A stretch of 64,000 bases of DNA from an uncultured Caldilineaceae bacterium. Lineage in GTDB: Bacteria > Chloroflexota > Anaerolineae > Caldilineales > Caldilineaceae. The stretch lies in assembly GCA_951813625.1 (NCBI GenBank), contig CATOTS010000003.1, forward strand, positions 62,001-126,000, read 5' to 3'. Made by a program: the position numbers and the translations under genes. Below the pieces are notes generated by a model, which saw nothing but the letters and a program-made list of their open reading frames with translations, had not been told where the DNA came from and searched no databases. Below are positions 48,457 to 57,603 of the stretch, one piece after another (within the stretch, counting starts at the first letter, position 1; every line of letters starts with the position of its first letter).

Positions 48457-49440
48457 ATGAATGACCCTATTCGCGTAGCAGTTACGGGCGCGGCCGGCAA
48501 CATCGGCTATGCCCTCATCTTTCGCATCGCCAATGGCGATCTGTTCGGCCCCGAACAGCCCGTCATCCTCCAGCTTCTGGAGATTCCGCCGGCAATGGGC
48601 GCGCTCGAAGGCGTGGCAATGGAGTTGGACGACTGCGCCTTCCCCCTTCTCGCACAGACAATACTGACCGATCAGCCCGATGTCGCCTTTGATCGCGCCA
48701 GCTGGTCGTTGCTGGTCGGCGCCCGCCCCCGCACCGCCGGCATGGAGCGCAAAGATTTACTAAGCGCCAACGGTCCCATCTTCGTCACCCAGGGCCGGGC
48801 CATAAACGCGAACGCCGCGCCCGACGCGCGCATCGTCGTCGTCGGCAACCCCGCCAATACCAACTGCCTCATCGCCATGAACAACGCGCCCGACGTGCCC
48901 CCCGGGCGCTTTACCGCCATGACCCGCCTCGACTACAATCGCGCCAGGACCATGCTCGCGCACAAGGCGGGGCGTCCACTTACAGCCGTGACGAATGTCA
49001 CGATCTGGGGCAACCACAGCGCCACACAGTACCCCGATGCCTTCCACGCGCAGATCGACGCGCAGCCGGCCGCGCCAGTCATCGGTGATGACAACTGGAT
49101 CAAGGAGACCTTCGTCCCCACCGTGCAGCAGCGCGGCGCCGCCGTGATCGCCGCCAGGGGCGCCAGCAGCGCGGCCAGCGCGGCCAACGCCTGCATCAAC
49201 CACGTGCAGACCTGGTACGCCGGCACATCCGCCGGCGATTGGGCGAGCATGGGCATCCCCAGCACCGGCGCTTACGGCACGCCCGCAGGCGTCATCTTCA
49301 GCTACCCTCTGACAATTGGGGACGGGGATTACAGCGTTGTGGATGGGCTCGATCTGAGCGAGTTTGACCGCTCAGCGATCGCCGCCACCGCTCAGGAGCT
49401 TCTCGAGGAACGCGACGCGGTCGCCGACTGGCTGGTTTGA
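48457..49440 (+). CDS. mdh: Malate dehydrogenase
   Basis: 327 residues of the cytosolic-type malate dehydrogenase. The Rossmann loop is '[19 protein letters not shown]'; '[17 protein letters not shown]' and '[17 protein letters not shown]' are active-site motifs, with '[12 protein letters not shown]' carrying the catalytic His. It interconverts malate and oxaloacetate with NAD(H). The ATG at 48457 is preceded by CGGAGAG; the frame is open back to 48292 but the sequence there is a dispersed repeat motif, not protein-like. Expected active-site Arg '[15 protein letters not shown]' is present. Confidence 0.94.
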   Translation: MNDPIRVAVTGAAGNIGYALIFRIANGDLFGPEQPVILQLLEIPPAMGALEGVAMELDDCAFPLLAQTILTDQPDVAFDRASWSLLVGARPRTAGMERKDLLSANGPIFVTQGRAINANAAPDARIVVVGNPANTNCLIAMNNAPDVPPGRFTAMTRLDYNRARTMLAHKAGRPLTAVTNVTIWGNHSATQYPDAFHAQIDAQPAAPVIGDDNWIKETFVPTVQQRGAAVIAARGASSAASAANACINHVQTWYAGTSAGDWASMGIPSTGAYGTPAGVIFSYPLTIGDGDYSVVDGLDLSEFDRSAIAATAQELLEERDAVADWLV

Positions 49441-49664
49441 TGTGAGCTCATCTGCGGTTGACGCGCCCGTTCCATTGTCTGCCTGAGTTGCAAAAACTAT
49501 CTGGCTGCTTTCCTCGCAAGCCGGCGCAGAAGTGGACGTCGACTGCACAGGGAGCCGCACCCGCTTCCAGTGATATTCGTTGCGCTTGCGGCTCTGCCCG
49601 AGGCCTCCCGGGCCAGTGCTGTGACTGACTGACGGCGCCTGAGCAATTCCTCGCGGAGGACCGG

Positions 49665-51482
49665 GTGTTTGGCTACGCATTGAAAGAGATCTTTCAAAGC
49701 TTACTGCTTGCTGCAAGAGCCTCTCCGCGACACCTGGTCCGTATCATTCTCCTCAATCTTTTGGCCGGTACCGGTCCTGCGGTCGTGCTGTATCTACAAA
49801 AGATTATCATTGACGAGATTGTTGCGGGTGCCAATCTGCCTGGAAATGGTTTTCTCGACTGGATGGGCGAGAGGCAGCTTCTCTGGATCGGTATCGCTGG
49901 TTTTGTCCTCGTCCAACTTCTGCTTGATTCAGTTGAAACCATCGCAAATTTTGAAATCGACACTTTTCGCGAAAGCGTAGTTGGCAGTACCAAGGCGAGA
50001 ATCTTCGAGAAAATAGCCGAATTCAAAGACATTTCTCTGTTCGAAAGCCCCGATCTTCTCAATACAGTACAGCTGGCGACCAGCGGAATCCCCCGGATGA
50101 GTTTTCTCTCCAACATTGCTGGCAATCTCATTGTGGGGACACTCGGATTCATTCCCATCTTCCTCCTCTCCTTCGCAATTGCATGGTGGGTTCCGATAGT
50201 AATTATCATCTTCGCTGCCCCCTCGATAGTGGTTCAGATCCGCTTCGAAGAAGAGAGCTGGGGCGTCGAGCGGGCACAGGCAGGCACTGTGAGGAATATG
50301 GGAATTTCCGAGAGTGTGCTGACGCAACCCCAATACGCCAAAGAACTCCGGCTGTTCCAGTTACAGTCCTTTTTTCTCGACCGCTGGCGTAGTCTGTTCT
50401 CGGAGACCCTCGATGAGACTCTTCGGATTCGCAAGAAAGGAACGCGTGTTATCCTGCTCTGGTCACTTGTCGGAGGATTGGGCGTTGGAGGCCCGTTTAT
50501 CTACATCGTTTGGGCCACTATCAACGGCCTCTACACACTCGGTGATCTGGCCCTCTACGCGGGAATAGTCTTCCAGGTTCGCAAATCTCTATACATTCTG
50601 GGTAGCAATATTGCCAGTCTGCACGACGTCGCCCTGGGCACGGCGCCCATCCATCAACTGCTGCGTCTGCGCGCTTCTATGCAAGACAGCGCGGTCCCCC
50701 CGCCTGATATCGGTATGGGCCCTGGAATAGAGATAGAGAGCCTCTCCTTCTCCTACCCGGAGGGCGGACGCCCTGTACTCAAAAACGTCAGTCTGGCCGT
50801 TCGCCCTGGCGAAACACTGGCCATCGTTGGCAAGAACGGCGCTGGGAAGTCAACGCTGGTAAAACTGCTCTGCCGCCTCTATGATCCTCAAGAGGGCTCA
50901 ATTCTCTGGAGCGGATCTGACCTTCGTTCGCTTGACCTGGAGGCCTTGCGCCAAAACATAGCAGTCGTCATGCAGGACTTCGCCCAGTTTCCAACCACTG
51001 CCCGCGAAAACATAGGATTTGGCCAGCTGGAGAGGATGGATGACGAAGGAGCAATTGTAGGCGCAGCAGAGAGCGCAGGCTTGGCTTCAGTCCTGGATTC
51101 CCTCCCGGATAATTTAGATACGCCTTTGACCAAACAGCTGCCAAACGGGACTGAACTCTCAAGTGGTCAGTGGCAGCGTTTTGCCCTGGCAAGGGCGCTG
51201 TTCAGGCGCCCTCAGGCAAGCCTACTGATTCTGGACGAGCCGACGGCTGCCCTTGATCCGGACATAGAATATGAATTCTACAGGCTGTTCCGCGAGATGG
51301 CGCGTGACAAGACGGCAGTTTTCATCAGCCATCGGCTGGCTCTGGCGCGGACAGCGGACAGGATCGCCGTTCTGGATGACGGTGAGTTGGCCGAAATCGG
51401 AGCGCATGAGGAACTCATGCAAAAGGGTGGACTGTACAGCCGGATGTTCACGCTACAGGCGAGCGGTTACTACGAAGAATGA
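49665..51482 (+). CDS. ABC transporter, fused membrane and ATPase domains
   Basis: 605 residues with a GTG start behind GCGGAGG. Six membrane helices (about 20-320) are followed by an ATPase (about 365-595): Walker A 'IVGKNGAGKSTLVKLL', Q-loop 'VVMQDFAQFP', signature 'LSSGQWQRFALARAL', Walker B 'LLILDEPTAALDP', switch 'VFISHRL'. It should act as a homodimeric exporter of lipid, peptide or drug. Codon third positions are visibly richer in A and T than in neighbouring genes, which suggests recent acquisition. No maturation or substrate gene is next to it, and the cargo is unknown. Confidence 0.9.
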   Translation: MFGYALKEIFQSLLLAARASPRHLVRIILLNLLAGTGPAVVLYLQKIIIDEIVAGANLPGNGFLDWMGERQLLWIGIAGFVLVQLLLDSVETIANFEIDTFRESVVGSTKARIFEKIAEFKDISLFESPDLLNTVQLATSGIPRMSFLSNIAGNLIVGTLGFIPIFLLSFAIAWWVPIVIIIFAAPSIVVQIRFEEESWGVERAQAGTVRNMGISESVLTQPQYAKELRLFQLQSFFLDRWRSLFSETLDETLRIRKKGTRVILLWSLVGGLGVGGPFIYIVWATINGLYTLGDLALYAGIVFQVRKSLYILGSNIASLHDVALGTAPIHQLLRLRASMQDSAVPPPDIGMGPGIEIESLSFSYPEGGRPVLKNVSLAVRPGETLAIVGKNGAGKSTLVKLLCRLYDPQEGSILWSGSDLRSLDLEALRQNIAVVMQDFAQFPTTARENIGFGQLERMDDEGAIVGAAESAGLASVLDSLPDNLDTPLTKQLPNGTELSSGQWQRFALARALFRRPQASLLILDEPTAALDPDIEYEFYRLFREMARDKTAVFISHRLALARTADRIAVLDDGELAEIGAHEELMQKGGLYSRMFTLQASGYYEE

Positions 51483-51496
51483 GGGACCCAGTGTCA

Positions 51497-51835
51497 TCAT
51501 TGCTGGCCCGAGTCCTCCGGCAGCGGCCCGACCCAACCCTCGCGCACAATCTGTCGGTAGTGCACATCAACCGACTTCGTCAGCTCCTGCCGCAGGTCGT
51601 AGTGAATCGCCAGCTGCAGCACAGCGCGCATCACGTCCTGCAGCTCCTTGGCGAACGCAGCCCGGTCCGGCGGGCCCAGCTTCTCTACCTTAACGCCCTT
51701 GTGCTCGAAATGGCTTACCTGGCTCGCCACCTCTCCGCACTCCTCGGCCAGCCGCGTAACAATCTAAAACGGATCGTCCCCATCCTGGAAGCGGTTGTTC
51801 AGCCCCTCGGCGATTCTGTATAGCTTCTCGATCAT
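51497..51835 (-). pseudogene. MazG-like NTP pyrophosphohydrolase, amber codon inside
   Basis: From ATG 51835 the frame reads 'MIEKLYRIAEGLNNRFQDGD', then TAG at 51764-51766, then 'IVTRLAEECGEVASQVSHFE' and on to 51497. The family pattern (PFQI-x-TRLxEExGExA) has Gln where the TAG lies, so one C-to-T change broke the gene; the downstream acidic metal-binding residues are intact. MazG-type enzymes hydrolyse NTPs or dNTPs. The ATG overlaps the rluD stop (ATGA), so the gene was translationally coupled to rluD. Without suppression only a 23-residue peptide is made. Confidence 0.7.
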
Positions 51836-52815
51836 TCCTCGTATTCTCCCAGGGTGTCGAGCACACGCTGAAGGTCGGCCGGCAGCGGCGCCTCGAACAC
51901 CCGCTGCTCCTCCGTTCCCGGCAGGCGGATCCCCAGCCTGAAGGCATGAAGAAACGGCCGTTTCAGCGCCAGCCGCGCCCGCGTGAAGCCGTACATTGTA
52001 TCCCCGACAACCGGGTTTTTGCGCCAGGCGAAATGCAGGCGAATCTGGTGCGTTCGCCCCGTGTGCAGGATGGCGCGCACCAGCGAAAAACGCACCGTCT
52101 GCCCGCCCATCTGCCAATCGTAGACGCGCAGGCTCTCGTAGTCGGTCACGGCCCCGCGCCCGCTCGAGCCCGCCGCCCCGCCCCCGGCCGGCAACACCGC
52201 CATCCGCTGCCGCTCTATCGGATGGCGGCCAACCGGCGCGTCGATGCGGCCCCGCGGCGGCTCGATCCTGCCCTCCAGCAGCGCAAGGTACTCTTTGTGC
52301 ACTGTGCGCGCCGCGAACTGCTCCTGCAAAAAGCGCATCGCCGTATCATGCTTGGCCACCACGATCACACCCGACGTCCCCTTGTCCAACCGGTGGACGA
52401 TGCCGGGCCGCCTCTCGCCACCGATCCCCTCCAGACCGGGACAGTGGTGCAGCACGGCGTTGGCGAGCGTACCGGCCGCGTGCCCCGGCCCCGGATGCAC
52501 GACCAGCCCGGCCTGCTTGTCGATGACCAGCAGGCCGTCGTCTTCATAGATGATGTCGAGGGGAATCTCTTGCGGCTGTAGTGTCGTATCTTGCGGCGGC
52601 AGCTGCCGGACCTCGACCTGCGCCTCCGCCTCCAGCGCCAGCCCGGCCTTCGCCGGACGCTCGCCGTCGACCTGCACCTGCCCGTCCGCGATCCAGCGCT
52701 GCACCGCGCTGCGGCTGGACTCGGGGAACTGCTCGGTCAGCCAACGGTCCAGGCGCTGGCCGGCCGCGGACGCGGGAACGGTAAAATGGCGGACCGTGGG
52801 TCTTTCGTCATCCAC
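51832..52815 (-). CDS. rluD: Large-subunit rRNA pseudouridine synthase RluD family
   Basis: 327 residues with a GTG start. An N-terminal S4 RNA-binding domain (about 14-72) precedes the catalytic domain, with the invariant Asp144 in 'HRLDKGTSGVIVVAKHD' and 'RVDAP'-like 'GRIDAPVGRHP'. RluD-type enzymes convert uridines in helix 69 of 23S rRNA; this could also be RluC. It is downstream of lspA with 27 bases between them, the common lspA-rluD arrangement, and overlaps the MazG-like gene by four bases. Confidence 0.92.
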   Translation of the reverse strand: MDDERPTVRHFTVPASAAGQRLDRWLTEQFPESSRSAVQRWIADGQVQVDGERPAKAGLALEAEAQVEVRQLPPQDTTLQPQEIPLDIIYEDDGLLVIDKQAGLVVHPGPGHAAGTLANAVLHHCPGLEGIGGERRPGIVHRLDKGTSGVIVVAKHDTAMRFLQEQFAARTVHKEYLALLEGRIEPPRGRIDAPVGRHPIERQRMAVLPAGGGAAGSSGRGAVTDYESLRVYDWQMGGQTVRFSLVRAILHTGRTHQIRLHFAWRKNPVVGDTMYGFTRARLALKRPFLHAFRLGIRLPGTEEQRVFEAPLPADLQRVLDTLGEYEE

Positions 52816-52842
52816 GCGCCGACCTCTGTCCCCCGTCTCCGG

Positions 52843-53412
52843 CTACGCTTCCGACGACTCCGCCGCGCCCATTTCGAGGGCCTCAGCCTTGGCCTGCCTG
52901 TTAAGCTGTATGTCCTGGTAGAGAATGACGACCGCGAGCGCGATCACACTGCAAACGATCGAGGAATCGGCGATATTGAAGTTCGGCCAGTAGTAGACGC
53001 CGGGCACGCCGATCTTGACGAAGTCGGTCACGTAGCCCTGGTGGAGGCGGTCAATCACGTTCCCCACCGCCCCGCCTACCTGGAAGCCGAGCAGGATGCG
53101 AATCAATCGCTGGTTTTCAGGCAGATGACGCAGGGCATAGTAGAAGACGGCAACCGTAACCGCCGCCGCGATCACGATGAAGACCGGTCCCGCCCCCTGC
53201 AAAATGCCAAAGGCTGCGCCGTAATTGTAAACATGCTCGAAGACGAAATACTCGCCCAGCGCAGGAAACGGAATGATATAGTCGTGCTTCTCGATGTTTC
53301 GGCGCACCAGAATCTTCGTCCACTGGTCGAGCGGAATCACAATTGCCGCCACCAGCAGGATGAGCCACGTACGCCTTACGATCAAACTGAACACCGAATG
53401 CCTCCCCGTCAT
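52843..53412 (-). CDS. lspA: Lipoprotein signal peptidase (signal peptidase II)
   Basis: 189 residues with four hydrophobic helices. The two catalytic Asp residues are Asp121 ('GGAVGNVIDRLHQGYVTDF') and Asp149 ('WPNFNIADSSIV'), and 'YNYGAAFGIL' carries the conserved Asn/Gly/Ala/Phe loop. LspA cleaves diacylglyceryl-modified prolipoproteins in the membrane. Several of its likely substrates are encoded in this window. It starts the lspA-rluD-mazG-like unit. Confidence 0.95.
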   Translation of the reverse strand: MTGRHSVFSLIVRRTWLILLVAAIVIPLDQWTKILVRRNIEKHDYIIPFPALGEYFVFEHVYNYGAAFGILQGAGPVFIVIAAAVTVAVFYYALRHLPENQRLIRILLGFQVGGAVGNVIDRLHQGYVTDFVKIGVPGVYYWPNFNIADSSIVCSVIALAVVILYQDIQLNRQAKAEALEMGAAESSEA

Positions 53413-53542
53413 TCACTGTCTCCTTTCGGCTACGTTCCGAATTCTAACACAGCGCCGGAAAGATGAGGAATGGCGGCACCCGTGCTATACTTTCCTGGTT
53501 TGCATCTTTTCTATCCCGTTATCGAGATTGCGGAGTGTTTTG

Positions 53543-54358
53543 ATGGCTCGCGAAATTACCGTTGCCCTCGTGCAGATGGCGCCCGGGTTGAACAGCGCCG
53601 AAGACAACCTGCGCAAAATGGGAGAGTTCATCGAGACGATCTGCAATACGCAGCCAACCGACCTGGTCGTCTTCCCCGAGCTCAGCTACACCGGCACAGA
53701 ATTGGGTCTGCGCGCCACAACGCTGGCCGAACGTGTGCCCGGCCACGCCACCAACTACCTCGCCAAGCGCGCCGCCGACTACAACACGCACGTCGTCTTT
53801 GGCCTTGTCATCAAGGAGAAGGTGGAGAGCATCTTGTACAACGGCGTCGCCTGCCTCGGCCCCGAAGGCGACGTCAGTTCCGCCTACCATAAGGTGCATC
53901 TGCTCGGTGAGGAGCGCCAGGTCTACCGCCCCGGCTTCCGCTTCATCAATGTCGACGCAGATTGGGGCCGCTTCGGGCTGATGATCGGGTCCGACATCGT
54001 CTTCCCCGAGGCCGCCCGCAGCCTCACCCTGGACGGAGCCGAACTGCTCGTCCTGGCCGCCAATTGGGAGGCCGGCCGCCGCGAACAGTGGCGCGCACAC
54101 ATCGTCAGCCGTGCAACCGAAAACGCCGCCTTCGTAGCCGCCGCCAATCGCGTCGGCGAAGAGCCCACCATCCACTTTGCCGGTGACTCGATCATTGCTG
54201 GGCCGGAAGGCGAGCACTACACCGTTCTTGAAGAGCCGATGGAGGGCTACGCCATCGCAACCATCGATCTCGATCGCGTACGCGCCGTCCGCGAGGAGCG
54301 CCAGCTGATCCAGTTCCGCGAGCCTAACGCCTACCGCGCTATCGTCAGAAAATACTGA
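53543..54358 (+). CDS. Carbon-nitrogen hydrolase (nitrilase) family protein lacking the catalytic Cys
   Basis: 271 residues from ATG 53543. The alpha-beta-beta-alpha nitrilase fold is clear: Glu46 ('VVFPELSYTGTE') and Lys117 ('SSAYHKVHLLGEE') of the catalytic triad are present. The third position, normally Cys in 'ICYD-xx-FPE', is Gly149 ('GLMIGSDIVFPEAARSL'), two base changes away from TGC, so it is not a simple sequencing error. The protein is probably not an amidase and may be a binding or regulatory homologue, unless another nucleophile serves. TATACT at 53486-53491 is a likely -10. It is divergent from lspA. Confidence 0.85.
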   Translation: MAREITVALVQMAPGLNSAEDNLRKMGEFIETICNTQPTDLVVFPELSYTGTELGLRATTLAERVPGHATNYLAKRAADYNTHVVFGLVIKEKVESILYNGVACLGPEGDVSSAYHKVHLLGEERQVYRPGFRFINVDADWGRFGLMIGSDIVFPEAARSLTLDGAELLVLAANWEAGRREQWRAHIVSRATENAAFVAAANRVGEEPTIHFAGDSIIAGPEGEHYTVLEEPMEGYAIATIDLDRVRAVREERQLIQFREPNAYRAIVRKY

Positions 54359-55600
54359 CCCGGGCTGACTTCCTGATGGCGCAGGGAGTTTCCTCTTGGC
54401 GGGCGTGCCTGCGATTCGACGATGAGTCCAGTCTGCAGCCCTTCCGCAAAATCACGAATGCAAACGGGGTCGGATCATGGAACTGATTTTCGCCCAGGCC
54501 CTGCAACTGATTCCTCAACGTGGTATGCCCATGTCAACATCAACCGGCCAAGACAACCAGGAAACGAATAGCTCGAAACCAGTTTCCCGCCAAACCGTGC
54601 AAAAGATTCCCGACCCTGCTATGCTCTGATCAACATGCAAAGCCAGCCGCGGCCGCTTAGAAGCAAGAACTATTGATCACGGGCCGAAATGACCGGCCAT
54701 TGACTAAGAATGACAGAATGAAAGCGACAAATTACGACAAAAGGCGAAATACCCGGGCAAGAGGCTTTCAAATGTGCTACGCTGTCATCAACATCAAGAA
54801 CCGGCCATGGCAACCAGAAACGAGAAACTGAAAACCAGGAACACAAAAAGGCAAATGCCCTTACAAGAACCATCCGGTCTCCATTCATCCGCTGCCAGGA
54901 CACGGCCTCTCCCGCCGTCTCCAATCGCAGGAAAAACTCAACTGACCCGACCTGACCGGACTTTACCGGACTTTACCGGACTTCACTGGACTTCACTGGA
55001 CTTGACCGGACGTGACGCGGCCCTTCGTGTGAATTCGTGTCCTTCGTGGTTCGCCGAGCAGTTGCAGGCTCCATCTGCCAGGATCCGCGGCGACCGAGGA
55101 ACGCCGATTCGAATAAGAGACTTTGCAGGAATACCAAGAACACAAAACTAAGAACTCAAAACTCAAAACTACGAAAACATCCCCCTCCAGGAAAAAATAA
55201 ATTGGTCGACACTGGTCGACATCGGTCGACATATGTCCCCCTCTCACGCCATAACGAGAGGACCTCGGTCCCATAAGAAAAAGGATCCGGACCTCCGCCA
55301 TGACTGATTCACGACAGCACAATGTCTGGGCTCAGACACAGAGCGCACCAATCCCATCGCGCGGACGCTTTCCGGTCTACATCCACCGGGGCCGGTCTCG
55401 CTGCCGCTCACTCGCCCGTTGCCGGTGGACGGGCGGCAGCGGCTTTCCTTCCAATGCCGCCAGCGATAGGCCGGCCCCCGATGAGGCCAGTCTCAGACGG
55501 CTGAAAGAAGCCTTTTCCATCAACTCACTTACTTTGAATTGTCAGTCTGAGGTCTGCGCAGGCCGGCCACAGCTGACGATAGCAACCGGATTCACACCTT
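54359..55600. repeat. Non-coding repeat-rich stretch
   Basis: No gene is supported. Repeats: a degenerate pair of about 40 bases (54534-54568 and 54783-54823, 'TGTCAACATCAACCGGCC' type); a 10-base tandem array CTTnACYGGA (54951-55010, six units); three copies of a GGTCGACA decamer (55201-55230); and an A-rich 9-base array near 55141-55175. A dispersed 'GAATTCGTGTCCTTCGTGG' motif lies at 55021-55053. Confidence 0.75.
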
Positions 55601-56152
55601 ATGGCTGAGACGGCAGAGTCATCCCAGCGATTGTTCCAAAGTTTCAACAGCGGCGACTGGCAGCAAGATGCCGCCAAGACCGACTACCGCGCCGAGTGGT
55701 TCAATGCTCTGCTCGTCGAACGCGCCGCCTGGACCGCGAACGCGCCCGAAGTCGAGCTGCTTGATACCGTCATCGGTGGACCGGGATTCGTCTGGTTCCG
55801 CTTCTGGCTCCCGGACCTGGACCAGCTCGTCGACAAGTATTTCACCGCCGCGGGAGACGCCATCGGCTTCTACCTCCCCGTCTGCAGGCCGCTGGAGCGC
55901 GATGACGGAGCCTACCGCACCTCCGATCTGATCCTTGCCATCTGGTACAATGTAGACAAACGCGTATCCGTGCTGCGCGAGGCCGAGTTTGACGAAGCCC
56001 ACCGCAAACAGCTTCTCAGCGCCGACGAGGCCGAACGCGCCGAAACCCGAATTCGGGAACTGACAGCCGCCATCTTTCGCGACGAGTTTCCCCCGCCGCT
56101 CGTGCGCAACTTCGCCATCTCTACCGATAACAGTACACCCGCTTCGTCATGA
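55601..56152 (+). CDS. DUF402-like protein upstream of hisH
   Basis: 183 residues. The central part ('FRFWLPDLDQLVDKYFTAAG', 'IGFYLPVCRPLERDDGAYRT', 'DLILAIWYNVDKRVSVLREA') follows the DUF402 pattern: an aromatic beta strand, a gap for ligands, a 'DL-x-L-x-V' strand and a C-terminal helix. DUF402 proteins include nucleoside-tri/diphosphate phosphatases in firmicutes, but the acidic metal-site residues are not all obvious here, so activity is uncertain. Its last codons overlap the hisH start (ATGA), so it is translationally coupled to histidine biosynthesis. Confidence 0.6.
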   Translation: MAETAESSQRLFQSFNSGDWQQDAAKTDYRAEWFNALLVERAAWTANAPEVELLDTVIGGPGFVWFRFWLPDLDQLVDKYFTAAGDAIGFYLPVCRPLERDDGAYRTSDLILAIWYNVDKRVSVLREAEFDEAHRKQLLSADEAERAETRIRELTAAIFRDEFPPPLVRNFAISTDNSTPASS

Positions 56153-56850
56153 TCGCGATCGTTGACTATGGCGTCGGCAACCTGCGCAGCGTCTACAAAT
56201 CCTTCGAAACGGTGGCCGGCCCCCTCGGAATTCAGGTCGATATCGTTGACCATCCGGTCGACTTTACGCGCTGGAGTGCGCTCGTCCTGCCCGGACAGGG
56301 CGCCTTCGGCGACAGCATTAACAATCTGCGCAGCCAGGGATTCGAAACGCCCCTGTTGGACAGCGTCTCCGCCGGCCTCCCCCTCTTGGGCATCTGTGTC
56401 GGCATGCAAATGCTCTTTGACGAAAGCGAGGAGATGGGCGTCCACGAAGGTCTGCATCTGATCCCCGGACGCGTGCGCCGCTTCCCTTCCGAGATGCCCG
56501 ATCCCAATCGCGGCGGCCGCAGCCTGAGAGTTCCCCAGATCGGCTGGAACCAGCTCCACCGCCAGCAGCCGGACCCGCTGCTCGATGGCGTGCCCGACGG
56601 CGCCTTCGGCTACTTCGCCCACAGCTACTACTGCGACGCCGCCCGCCGCGACGCTGTCCTCACCCTTACCGACTACGGCGTCGACTACCCCTCGATAGTC
56701 CGCCATCGCAATGCCTGGGGCATCCAGTGCCACCCGGAGAAGAGCCACACCGTCGGCCTTCACATCCTGCGCAACTTCATTGAGACTGTCGAGACTGAGA
56801 CTGTTGAGACTGACACTGTCGAGAATCGGCCTTCGAACGATGAACTGTGA
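56149..56850 (+). CDS. hisH: Imidazole glycerol phosphate synthase, glutaminase subunit
   Basis: 233 residues of a class I glutamine amidotransferase. The nucleophile Cys83 is in 'LLGICVGMQMLFDESEE', the oxyanion region is 'LPGQGAFGDSI', and the His-Glu pair is in 'GIQCHPEKSHTVG'. HisH releases ammonia from glutamine and feeds it to HisF, which is encoded in the same cluster. The C-terminus carries an unusual Glu/Thr/Val repeat from a short DNA tandem repeat (about 56788-56824), probably a neutral extension. The start overlaps the DUF402 gene. Confidence 0.95.
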   Translation: MIAIVDYGVGNLRSVYKSFETVAGPLGIQVDIVDHPVDFTRWSALVLPGQGAFGDSINNLRSQGFETPLLDSVSAGLPLLGICVGMQMLFDESEEMGVHEGLHLIPGRVRRFPSEMPDPNRGGRSLRVPQIGWNQLHRQQPDPLLDGVPDGAFGYFAHSYYCDAARRDAVLTLTDYGVDYPSIVRHRNAWGIQCHPEKSHTVGLHILRNFIETVETETVETDTVENRPSNDEL

Positions 56851-56856
56851 ACCGAG

Positions 56857-57570
56857 ATGACAACAACGGCGCCAACGCCGCACGCCATACCAGGTAGCCC
56901 GCAGTCGCCAGGCATCATGGCCGGCGCGACAAGAAAGCTCTATCTCATCACCCATGCCTTTACGCGGCAGGTTGCCAACGTAGACGCCGCCCGTTGGCAG
57001 CTCAACGACGTCGGCCGCCTCCAGGCCGAGCAGCTCGCTCGCCAGCCATTCTGGCAGGATGTCGATCGCCTGCTGCTGAGCAGCGAGCCCAAGACCCGCC
57101 TGACAGTCGCGCCCTTCCTGCAGGGAACTACGGTTCCGGTCGAAGTGGATGCCCGCTTCGATGAGTTGCGACGCACATCCGAGTGGATAGGCGACTACAC
57201 CGCCCGCGTCGCCGAAACGTTCCGCCGCCCTCGCGAGTCGATCGCGGGCTGGGAGCCGGCGGCAGACGCGCTGACGCGCTTTCGCGCCGGAGTCGCCGTC
57301 TGGAGCGCCCGCCACCCCCACGAGACCTTTGCGATTGTCGGCCACGGGCTGACCTTCAGCCTCTACCGCGCCCTTCTGCTGGGCCGGTCCACCGTTGCGC
57401 TCCGCGATTGGCAGAGGTTGTCCTTCGCCGCGGTCGCCTGTGTGGAAAACGATCGAATCATCCAGGATTTCACCGTGCCGCCCGGCGTTCCCAATCTGCC
57501 CAGGGGCGAGGCTTCAGATTCCACCGAGACCGGCGGCTCGCACTTGCACCGACCGGAGAGGCGCATTTAG
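56857..57570 (+). CDS. Histidine phosphatase (phosphoglycerate mutase-fold) family protein
   Basis: 237 residues; a 25-residue Pro/Thr-rich N-terminus, then the fold. The family motif RHG is 'ITHAFTRQ' (31-38), so the catalytic His33 is kept but Arg and Gly are replaced by Thr and Ala. The second His163 ('IVGHGLTFS'), Glu103 ('FDELRR') and the 'SSEPKTRLT' loop are present. Position between hisH and hisA suggests a possible histidinol-phosphate phosphatase, but the sequence cannot prove it. It starts six bases after hisH. Confidence 0.75.
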   Translation: MTTTAPTPHAIPGSPQSPGIMAGATRKLYLITHAFTRQVANVDAARWQLNDVGRLQAEQLARQPFWQDVDRLLLSSEPKTRLTVAPFLQGTTVPVEVDARFDELRRTSEWIGDYTARVAETFRRPRESIAGWEPAADALTRFRAGVAVWSARHPHETFAIVGHGLTFSLYRALLLGRSTVALRDWQRLSFAAVACVENDRIIQDFTVPPGVPNLPRGEASDSTETGGSHLHRPERRI

Positions 57571-57603
57571 TCATCTCCTGCCTGATACCTAGTGGAGTAG
57601 GTC

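Noticed and set aside
51764..51766. Pyrrolysine at the TAG in the MazG-like gene
   Set aside because: Pyrrolysine is restricted to a few methylamine-metabolising lineages, and the site aligns with Gln in the family.
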